Positions 33,026-40,236 of a stretch of DNA of 64,000 bases are shown here, piece after piece. The notes beneath the pieces are model-generated. The model was not told the DNA's origin. It was given only the letters and a program-made list of their open reading frames with translations, and made no database searches. The stretch comes from Alphaproteobacteria bacterium (GTDB lineage Bacteria > Pseudomonadota > Alphaproteobacteria > CAAGCB01 > CAG-977). The stretch covers positions 81,198-145,197 of the forward strand of contig CAAGCB010000009.1 in the NCBI GenBank assembly GCA_900768185.1. The letters run 5' to 3'. Each line of letters starts with the position of its first letter. The first letter of the stretch is position 1. The position numbers were made by a program, and so were the translations under genes.

Positions 33026-33682
33026 ATGTCGAACGGTTCCGAATTTCCTTCCCTGCATGTTTTGAAACACCCCTTGATTCAGCATAAACTGACTTTGATG
33101 CGCGACGAAACGACATCGACTCGCACGTTTCGCGAGCTTCTTAAAGAAATCGCCCTGCTGATGGGATACGAAGTCACGCGCGATCTGCCGCTGACGTACG
33201 AAGAAATCCAAACGCCCCTGTGCAAAATGAACGCGCCCGTCATCGCGGGCAAAAAGCTTGCCGTCGTTCCCATTTTGCGCGCCGGAATCGGCATGGCGGA
33301 CGGTTTGTTGCAACTGGTGCCGTCGGCGCGCGTCGGTCATATCGGGTTGTACCGTGATCCGCAGACGCTGAAGCCGGTCGAATATCTGGTAAAGTTGCCG
33401 CCGGTCGACGACCGTCTGTTCATTTTGGTCGATCCGATGCTGGCGACGGGCAATTCCGCCGCCGCCGCCGTCGACACCTTGGTCAAACACGGCGTTCCCG
33501 AAAGCAGAATCGTCTTTCTGGCTTTGGTCGCCGCGCCCGAAGGCGTGCGCGTTTTCACGCAAAAATACCCGACCGTTCCCGTGTACGTCGCTTCGCTGGA
33601 CGAAAAACTGAACGATCACGGCTACATTCTGCCGGGGCTGGGTGACGCGGGCGACCGCCTGTTCGGGACGAAAACCAGATAA
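33026..33682 (+). CDS. upp: Uracil phosphoribosyltransferase
   Basis: Upp joins uracil to PRPP to form UMP, capturing uracil released by the pyrimidine phosphorylases of the divergent operon. The 218-residue protein has HPLIQHKLTLMRDETTST at the N-terminus, VPILRAGIGMADG, the PRPP loop LVDPMLATGNSA and the uracil-binding end YILPGLGDAGDRLFGT. A GAGGA site precedes the ATG. Cytidine deaminase, the deo genes and upp together make a complete salvage locus. Confidence 0.97.
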   Translation: MSNGSEFPSLHVLKHPLIQHKLTLMRDETTSTRTFRELLKEIALLMGYEVTRDLPLTYEEIQTPLCKMNAPVIAGKKLAVVPILRAGIGMADGLLQLVPSARVGHIGLYRDPQTLKPVEYLVKLPPVDDRLFILVDPMLATGNSAAAAVDTLVKHGVPESRIVFLALVAAPEGVRVFTQKYPTVPVYVASLDEKLNDHGYILPGLGDAGDRLFGTKTR

Positions 33683-33716
33683 GATAACAATCCACTTTAA
33701 AGCGGAGGCGTGAATC

Positions 33717-36700
33717 GTGAAAAAGCTGATAGTCATTCTTGTCGTTTTCACGGCTTTGGCGGGAACGGGGATTTACTTCGTTCTGCCGACGAATATCGAC
33801 TGGGATCGGCATATGCGCGAATCCGCCGCCGCTTTTCAACGCCGGACGGGCGTGTCGCTGGTCGTTTCGGGAAAACCCGCTTTTTCGATGAAGCCGTCGC
33901 CCGTGTTGCGGTTGGGCAAAATCCGTTTGGGTAACGTCGCCGATTCGACCTATCCGCAGATGATGACCGCCGACGGCGCGGAGGTGTTGTTTGACGCGGC
34001 TTCCTTGTTCCGCCGCCAAATCAAGATAAAAAAAGTGACCCTGCGCCGTCCGCAGTTTTATTTTGAAACCCTGCCCAACGGCAAATGGAACTGGCAGACG
34101 GCTTTTTTCGATCGCGCTGGAACGGATTCCGCGATCGGGTTCGCGTCGCTTTTAATGACGGACGGCGGGGCGGAGGTCAAATCCGACAAATATTCGCCCG
34201 TTGAAAAATGGGACAAACTGAACGCCGAAATGTTCGCCGATTCCCTGCACGGTCCGTTCTTTCTGGAAGGAAACGTCGGCGCGGCGGCGTCCACGTTCGG
34301 ATTTTCGCTGAAGGTCGAAAAGTTCGCGGCGGGACAGTCGCCTGATTTTTCCCTGCGTCTGATTAACGCCCCCGCCGAAGCGTCCTTTGTTTTAAACGGG
34401 ACTTACGGTTTGGCGGCGACGGACGGCGAAACGCTGTCGGGGACGCTGACTTACGACGTGCGCAAGCCCGATCGTTTTTTCGCTTTGCTGTATCCGAATG
34501 AAAACTTGCCCGCGCCGCTGTTCCAGCCGATCGTCGGCAATCTGAAGCTGAAAAAAAACGCGCAAACCAGAACGCTGTCGCTGTCCGACATCTTGTTTAA
34601 ATACGGCAATTCTTCCGCGTCCGGAAAAATGTCCGTCCGAACCCTGACGGCGCAAGAGGCGTCTGAACGTCAGGCGGAAGAGGAAAGCTTCGCCCCCGTC
34701 GACGACGAAGACGAGGAAATCGTTTTGCGCGATCCGGACGATCCGACAAAAAAATACACGTTGGACGGCGCGCCCGTTTCCGAAATGAATCTGGCGGAGC
34801 ATTTGTTGCCCAAAGTGTATGACGGCAGCTTTGTTTTTTCTAAATTCGAAGCCGATCCCTTTGTCGATCATTTGAACGCCGTTTTGGATTTTGCCGTCAA
34901 AAACCGGCTGACGGACACAAACAACTCGTTTTCCGCCGACGTCGTGTTCGACACAGTCGATTTCAGGCGCGACGCCGTTCATCAGTTGAAAACAAAAGTT
35001 TCCCTGACAAAAAAAGGCATGCTGTTTTCGGAATTGTCGGGGACGTTCCCCGGAAACGCCTATTTCCACGGCGATGCGGAATTGAAGCTGGATAAAACGC
35101 CGATGCTGACGGGAAAAATGGCGGCGGAAATCGACAGCGCAAACGTGTTTTTCGGCTGGGCGGGCGTGCCGTTGCCCGATGAAATACCGCAGGGATTGTT
35201 GCGCGGTTTCAAAGCGTCAGGTGATTTCACTCTGGCGCGTAACGGCGTTTTGTTTAAAAACGTCAAAGGCGAGCTGGATCAAAACGCCTTTTCGGGCAAT
35301 CTGGCTGTGCGGTCGGGTAAGCGTCCCGCCGTTAATCTGGCGGGCGACATTGCGGATTTGAACGTTGCGCGCTACTTTCCCGCTCAAAGCAAGGCGTTCG
35401 CCGATAAACGCGGAACATTTTCCGGTCTGTCGGCGCGGGATCAGGTGAAAAGCGTTTTTGACGGATTGGCTTTTTTAAACGGGTTTGATTTGAATTTGCG
35501 TCTGACGTCGCCCGAATTTTCGTGGGGCGATTTGAACGGGACGAATTTGAACGCCGATTTTTCGCTGGCGCGCGGCGTTTTGAAAATCAAAAATCTTTCC
35601 GCCGACAATTTGCTGGCGTCGAAAATCGAACTGTCCGGAACGGCGGAGGGATTCGGCGGCGATCCGAGAGCCGAGGCGTTGAAAGTTTACGTCGAAGCAA
35701 AGCAGCTGTCGTCGTTGACGCAGATGCTCGGCGTGACGTTGCCGCGCGGTTTGTCGCCGCAGGACGGCGCGGTGTTTTCGGTAAAAGTTGACGGATCCGT
35801 GCAGGCGACGAAGTTTGAATCCTTGTTCCTGTATGATCAAAACATGCTGTCTTTGAACGGAACCGTGAACGCGATTGCGCCGGATCAGTACGATTGGAAC
35901 GCAAAAATCAACACGATAAACCGGAATTTCAGGACTTTTGTCGGTTTTTTCACCGACAGTTACCGTCCCGCCAAATCGAACCCGGGGCTTTTTCAGCTGT
36001 CAGCCGATTTGCAGAAAACGAAAAACGCGTTTCGTATGACCGGCGCTGAAATCGGAATCGGTCGAAACAGTTTGAAAGGCGATGTTAAGATTGAAACGGG
36101 CGCCGACGGAAAGAAAAAGTTTTCTGCCGATTTGACGGCGGAAAATTTGGAATTGTCGGGTGTTTTGCCGCGTATGAATTTTATGGATAAAGTGCGTTCC
36201 GACAGCGATCCGATACCCGACGTTCTGACTCAAAACGGCTTTTTGTCCCGTTTCGCGGAAAATTTATCCTTTTCGCAAAAGCCGTTTGATCTGTCTTTTC
36301 TGGGAAATTACGATGCGGCGGTTTCGATCAAAGCGAACAGGCTGGTTCTGGCGCCGCTGGAACTGACCAATGTTGACGGCGTCGTGACACTGAACGCCGG
36401 CAAAATCGGTTTGGATTTGCGCCGTTCCTTGTGGAACGGGGCGAATTTCGGCGGCATGTTCTCGTTCGTTCGGGAACAGGACGGAAAAGTCGCGGCTTCC
36501 GTCGCGGCGCGCCTGTCGAACGCAACCGCGCCCGTCAAGATTTTCGGGGCGAACAAAATCGATCTGGCGAATTTGGAGGGGCTGACGGTCAATGTCAAAG
36601 CCAACGCGTCCGGAAAATCCGCGGACGAGTGGGCGGAAACGCTGTCGGGCAAGGGGAGCGTCCTGTTCAGCGGCGCCGACGTGATCGGCGTGAATGTCGG

Positions 36701-38033
36701 TCGATTGCAGGCGCAGCTGCAAGGGCAACAGAAATCCAAAGAGGATTTGGACAGGGTTTTTCTGTCGGGAAAAACGGATATTACGCGCTTTAAGGCGGAT
36801 CTGACCGTTAACGGCGGCGTTCTGACATTGCGTCCGGCGTCTTTCGTGTATGGCGGTGAAACGCTGAACGCCAACATGCTGACATTCAACTATCGTACCG
36901 GATTCTTTTCTGCAAACGCGCAGTTTCCGTCGGGTATCAGCGGCGTCGACAACGTTGTCGTCAGTATAGAAAAGAAAACGGACGCTCCCGTCGTCGTGAC
37001 GACCAATTCGCAATACGCGATCAAATCCGCAAGTGAAGTCGCCGCCGCCGCCAGAAAAAAAATAGCGGAACAGCAGCGTAGACGCGACGAGGAAAAAGCG
37101 CGCGAACAAGAGGAAGCCGACAAGAAACAGCGTCGAAAAACCGATGATTTGGAACAAAAAGCGTCTTTGGCGCAGGCGGAAGCGTCCCGCATGGCGGACG
37201 AATTGCGCGCTTTGTCAAAGGACGTTTATCAGGTCGGACGGTATTTGCAGACCGTTGAACAGGTTGACGGCGCCTTGTCGAAAATCCTGTCCGATATCAC
37301 CGACCGTAAATCGGCGAAAAACGGCGCGTTGTCAGATGCCGAAATACAAGCTTTTGAAAACAGGCTGAAAAAAGAATACGAGGATAAGGCGCAAAGTGTC
37401 GCCGAAGCCTATGAAACGGCGATGTCCGTCGGAATGCGGGGAGCCGTTTTCAACGCGATGAACGACGCAAACAAAATTTTGCTGGAAGAGGTCAAAGCGC
37501 AGAATCTGCACAAGGATTTAACGGATATTGCCGGACATGTTCAAGATATTCGCGCAAAGATGGACGAACTGAAGGCTTTGAATCAACAGGCTGAAAAAGC
37601 CGACGCCACCGACAGGACGGGCATGACCGTTTTGCGCGGGCAGGCTGAAAGCGTGCTGGAAGCCGTCAAAGCGGTTCATGAAAAGACGCAGAGGTTGATC
37701 GCCGATAAAAACGCCCGTCTGAAAGCGGAGGAAGAAGCGAAAATCGCCGCGGAAAAAAGACGGCTGTTTGAAGAAGCCAAAGCCAAAGCCGCCGCCGAAG
37801 CCGCCGCGGTCGCCGAAAAAATCAGAAAAGAGGCGGAAGAACGTGAACGGCAAAGAACGATCGTTCGTACCGACGGTGCGTCCAGAACGGGCGGAACCGT
37901 TAAAAAAACAGAGGAAAAAGCCGCGGTGTTGCAAAGTCTGACGCCGCAGGAAGACGGGCAAGCGTCCGATGACGCGGATAAAAAGGACGACGGACAGAAA
38001 AACGGCGGCGCGGTGATTATCCGCAGACGCTGA
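33717..38033 (+). CDS. AsmA-family protein fused to a long C-terminal coiled coil
   Basis: This very large protein (1438 residues) begins with a membrane anchor (residues about 4-24) and an AsmA-type body: VSLVVSGKPAFSMKPSPVLR, ADGAEVLFDAASLFRRQIKI, and a C-terminal AsmA unit with GKGSVLFSGADVIGVNVGRL and LRPASFVYGGETLNANM. From about residue 1105 it changes to some 330 residues of Ala/Glu/Lys/Arg-rich coiled coil ending in a charged tail. AsmA proteins sit in the inner membrane and act in lipid transport or envelope assembly; the coiled-coil fusion is not typical. The GTG start follows GCGGAGG by 8 nt, 34 nt after upp. Confidence 0.85.
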   Translation: MKKLIVILVVFTALAGTGIYFVLPTNIDWDRHMRESAAAFQRRTGVSLVVSGKPAFSMKPSPVLRLGKIRLGNVADSTYPQMMTADGAEVLFDAASLFRRQIKIKKVTLRRPQFYFETLPNGKWNWQTAFFDRAGTDSAIGFASLLMTDGGAEVKSDKYSPVEKWDKLNAEMFADSLHGPFFLEGNVGAAASTFGFSLKVEKFAAGQSPDFSLRLINAPAEASFVLNGTYGLAATDGETLSGTLTYDVRKPDRFFALLYPNENLPAPLFQPIVGNLKLKKNAQTRTLSLSDILFKYGNSSASGKMSVRTLTAQEASERQAEEESFAPVDDEDEEIVLRDPDDPTKKYTLDGAPVSEMNLAEHLLPKVYDGSFVFSKFEADPFVDHLNAVLDFAVKNRLTDTNNSFSADVVFDTVDFRRDAVHQLKTKVSLTKKGMLFSELSGTFPGNAYFHGDAELKLDKTPMLTGKMAAEIDSANVFFGWAGVPLPDEIPQGLLRGFKASGDFTLARNGVLFKNVKGELDQNAFSGNLAVRSGKRPAVNLAGDIADLNVARYFPAQSKAFADKRGTFSGLSARDQVKSVFDGLAFLNGFDLNLRLTSPEFSWGDLNGTNLNADFSLARGVLKIKNLSADNLLASKIELSGTAEGFGGDPRAEALKVYVEAKQLSSLTQMLGVTLPRGLSPQDGAVFSVKVDGSVQATKFESLFLYDQNMLSLNGTVNAIAPDQYDWNAKINTINRNFRTFVGFFTDSYRPAKSNPGLFQLSADLQKTKNAFRMTGAEIGIGRNSLKGDVKIETGADGKKKFSADLTAENLELSGVLPRMNFMDKVRSDSDPIPDVLTQNGFLSRFAENLSFSQKPFDLSFLGNYDAAVSIKANRLVLAPLELTNVDGVVTLNAGKIGLDLRRSLWNGANFGGMFSFVREQDGKVAASVAARLSNATAPVKIFGANKIDLANLEGLTVNVKANASGKSADEWAETLSGKGSVLFSGADVIGVNVGRLQAQLQGQQKSKEDLDRVFLSGKTDITRFKADLTVNGGVLTLRPASFVYGGETLNANMLTFNYRTGFFSANAQFPSGISGVDNVVVSIEKKTDAPVVVTTNSQYAIKSASEVAAAARKKIAEQQRRRDEEKAREQEEADKKQRRKTDDLEQKASLAQAEASRMADELRALSKDVYQVGRYLQTVEQVDGALSKILSDITDRKSAKNGALSDAEIQAFENRLKKEYEDKAQSVAEAYETAMSVGMRGAVFNAMNDANKILLEEVKAQNLHKDLTDIAGHVQDIRAKMDELKALNQQAEKADATDRTGMTVLRGQAESVLEAVKAVHEKTQRLIADKNARLKAEEEAKIAAEKRRLFEEAKAKAAAEAAAVAEKIRKEAEERERQRTIVRTDGASRTGGTVKKTEEKAAVLQSLTPQEDGQASDDADKKDDGQKNGGAVIIRRR

Positions 38034-38047
38034 ATGAAAGGGAATAT

Positions 38048-38626
38048 GTGACGATGATAAAAAAACAATATGTTTGTATCGCCGCCGCCGGCTTGTTGAT
38101 CGCGGGGTGCGCTTCGGTCAAGGGAGAATCTGAAAACATTGAAAAAGCGGTCGCGCCCGTCGCCGCCGCCGTTCAAGCGCCGGTCGTTGTTCCGCCGACC
38201 GCGGTGACACCCGTTCCGGCTCCCGCCGTTTCCGGTGAAATCACTTCCGCAGATTTTAAACGCGCGATCCAAACCGCCGTGAAAAACATGGTGCGTTCCA
38301 AAATGCTGGATAATCCGACGGGCGGAAAATATGTCGTGATTGTGTCGCATGTCGCCGATATGACGAAAAAAAAGTTCGATACGGCGGATATCAAACAAAA
38401 ATTATCGGAAACGCTCGCCGCCAGCCGCAAGGTGCGCGTCGTCACGGCGGGGAACAGGAAAAATACCCCGCAGATTATCGTCGCGGGCAGGATTACGCAC
38501 CGCACCGCCTATGTTCGCGGCGGGCGGAAACGTCAGGAATACTATTTGCATCTGGTGCTGACTGACGCTAAGAGCGGCATGTCGCTGGGTGAAAATGTCA
38601 CGCCGGTTGTCAAAAAACAAAAATAA
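38048..38626 (+). CDS. Lipoprotein resembling LpoB (penicillin-binding-protein activator)
   Basis: The 192-residue protein has a clear lipobox, GLLIAGC, with lipidation expected near residue 21. A Pro/Ala/Val-rich linker (residues about 35-63) leads to a compact C-terminal domain with YVVIVSHVADMTKKKFDTAD, LSETLAASRKVRVV, IIVAGRITHRT and EYYLHLVLTDAKSG. This layout resembles LpoB, the outer-membrane lipoprotein that activates PBP1b, but the match is by pattern only. The GTG at 38048 fits the AAAGGG site; ATG at 38054 is the alternative. It follows the AsmA gene by 14 nt, suggesting an envelope operon. Confidence 0.6.
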   Translation: MTMIKKQYVCIAAAGLLIAGCASVKGESENIEKAVAPVAAAVQAPVVVPPTAVTPVPAPAVSGEITSADFKRAIQTAVKNMVRSKMLDNPTGGKYVVIVSHVADMTKKKFDTADIKQKLSETLAASRKVRVVTAGNRKNTPQIIVAGRITHRTAYVRGGRKRQEYYLHLVLTDAKSGMSLGENVTPVVKKQK

Positions 38627-38635
38627 CGGTGCCGA

Positions 38636-39235
38636 TCAAAGGTAGTATTGCCAGGAAAGTGAGCTTTCCTTGCCATTTTGGTCGCATGCCGAAAACGCGT
38701 CGTTTTGCGTCGGTAGCAGCGTTCCCTGATTGGCGGCGGCGGTTCCGTCCTCGTTGCGGGTCAAATCCTTTGCCCATTTATAGGTCGTCGTTTTTTTGGT
38801 GCCCGATACCGATATCTGGCGCAATCCCGATGACGGATCGTCGCCCCAGTCGCCCGTCAGCAGATCCATGCATGAATCCGCGGGAATGTTTGTATAGGTG
38901 AAAGTAAAGTACGGATTGTCCGAATGCGATTGTATCGTCAGCGTCATTTCGGAACCGAATACGCTGTAAGCCTTGTTGTCCGTCACGTCGTCCCTGTTGA
39001 ACACACCCAGAGCCGCCAGCTGATTGGCTGTAACGGAGGACGGGATATAGGACGAAAACTGCGCGCGCATGTTTTTGACGATTTCCGTCACCTGATTGTG
39101 GGCGCGGGTCAGCGTCATTTTTTGGTACATGTGGGAAATGCCGCCCATCAATCCGACGACGATCGATCCGACGACGGCCATGACGCCCATGACCTCTAAC
39201 AAGGTCGCCCCTTTTTCGTTTTCATTCAAGAGCAT
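38636..39235 (-). CDS. Type IV pilin-like protein
   Basis: The 199-residue protein has a prepilin leader of nine residues ending in KG, followed by ATLLEVMGVMAVVGSIVVGL, the hydrophobic pilin helix with Glu at position 5 of the mature chain. The start and the 160-residue globular part with two late cysteines resemble type IVb or PilS-like pilins. Such proteins are cut by a prepilin peptidase and assembled or secreted. No peptidase, ATPase or other pilus gene is in the window, so it is an orphan here. It shares a transcript with the 75-residue gene upstream. Confidence 0.78.
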   Translation of the reverse strand: MLLNENEKGATLLEVMGVMAVVGSIVVGLMGGISHMYQKMTLTRAHNQVTEIVKNMRAQFSSYIPSSVTANQLAALGVFNRDDVTDNKAYSVFGSEMTLTIQSHSDNPYFTFTYTNIPADSCMDLLTGDWGDDPSSGLRQISVSGTKKTTTYKWAKDLTRNEDGTAAANQGTLLPTQNDAFSACDQNGKESSLSWQYYL

Positions 39236-39247
39236 GGCAAAGTCCCC

Positions 39248-39475
39248 TTATACGACGATATTCAAATATGTTCCGCGCGGCGCGTCGAAAAAATACCGTT
39301 TCCCGTCAATGTCGACAAAATCGGATCCGCGCGTCATCGGCATTTCGCGGCGAAAAGCGGACGAGACGATGTTCCCGTCCGCAACGGTTTCATTCGCCGG
39401 ACGGCGTTTCGACATGACGGAAAAACCGTTTGCGGCTTGACCTGATGTCAGCGGAAGTGGGGTTACAGCTTTCAT
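39248..39475 (-). CDS. Small protein of unknown function ahead of the pilin
   Basis: A 75-residue frame beginning MKAVTPLPLTSGQAANGF follows a strong GGGAGG site at 8 nt, which decides the start against a longer open frame. It is rich in Arg, Asp and Gly, and ends with YFFDAPRGTYLNIVV. It has no signal peptide or membrane segment and no known domain. It lies 12 nt upstream of the pilin gene and behind its own promoter, so the two probably work together. Confidence 0.6.
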   Translation of the reverse strand: MKAVTPLPLTSGQAANGFSVMSKRRPANETVADGNIVSSAFRREMPMTRGSDFVDIDGKRYFFDAPRGTYLNIVV

Positions 39476-39521
39476 TTCGGGTGCCTCCCGCGGGGATTGG
39501 TAAAGATTGCTTAACGTTATT

Positions 39522-39550
39522 AGTATAAAAAAAAACGACGGATAAGTCGA
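39522..39550 (-). promoter_or_regulatory. Promoter for the small gene and pilin
   Basis: On the minus strand TCGACT (39550-39545), a 17-bp spacer and TATACT (39527-39522) lie about 50 nt before the small gene. Confidence 0.5.
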
Positions 39551-39601
39551 CAGGATAAACGCCTTTTTTCGGGCGTTTTCAAAAAAAGAAAGGTTTGCGC
39601 C

Positions 39602-40225
39602 GTGTCCGACATGGATTTTTTGTTTGAAAAAGCCGCCGTGACCCGATTTAGTCACGATATTGCGGGAGCGGTCGGTTCCGTGGCGAACGGCATCGCTTTG
39701 CTGGCGGAAGACGGCGGAGCGGACGCCGATTTGCTGAAATTGGCGGAAGATAACGCGAATATCCTGATGGGGCGATTGCGATTTTTCCGCGCGGCTTACG
39801 GCAACGACGGACCGTTGGCGTCCACGGAAACGGCGGAACGCTATGTCGACGATTATCTGGCGACGTTGGGAAACCGCGGTATCGTCTATGCTTGCAAACA
39901 CGACGCCGACGACGGATTGCCGCTGTTTTCTTTCCGCTTGATTTTACTGGCTGTGCAAATCGCGACGGACGCGATGCCCCGCGGTGCCGAAATCACCGTG
40001 TCCGCGCGCGCCGGAACGGGAATGATCCGCGTCGGCGCGGTCGGAAAAGCCGTTAAAGTCGACGCGGACGTCGTTGACGTGCTGGACGGAAAAACGCCGG
40101 CGGCCGTTTCGCACAAAGCCGTCCCCGCCGTTTTGCTGAAAAAAATTCTGGACGATCGGGGCGGACGGGCGGAAATCGAATCCGGTGTTGATTCGTTTGC
40201 TCTGGTGCTGACGATAAAACGCTGA
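39602..40225 (+). CDS. ChpT-like histidine phosphotransferase
   Basis: The 207-residue protein resembles ChpT (DUF2328), the dimeric phosphotransferase that carries phosphate from CckA to CtrA and CpdR in alphaproteobacteria. The N-terminal helical hairpin has VTRFSHDIAGAVGSVANGIA, with the phosphoacceptor candidate His18, followed by LAEDNANILMGRLRFFRAAY. The C-terminal half is a degenerate ATPase-like fold without nucleotide motifs. The start is GTG at 39602 after AAAGAAAGG; ATG at 39611 is possible. It lies 11 nt before the CheA-like gene, an unusual partnership. Confidence 0.75.
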   Translation: MSDMDFLFEKAAVTRFSHDIAGAVGSVANGIALLAEDGGADADLLKLAEDNANILMGRLRFFRAAYGNDGPLASTETAERYVDDYLATLGNRGIVYACKHDADDGLPLFSFRLILLAVQIATDAMPRGAEITVSARAGTGMIRVGAVGKAVKVDADVVDVLDGKTPAAVSHKAVPAVLLKKILDDRGGRAEIESGVDSFALVLTIKR

Positions 40226-40236
40226 GGAATGCGGAT

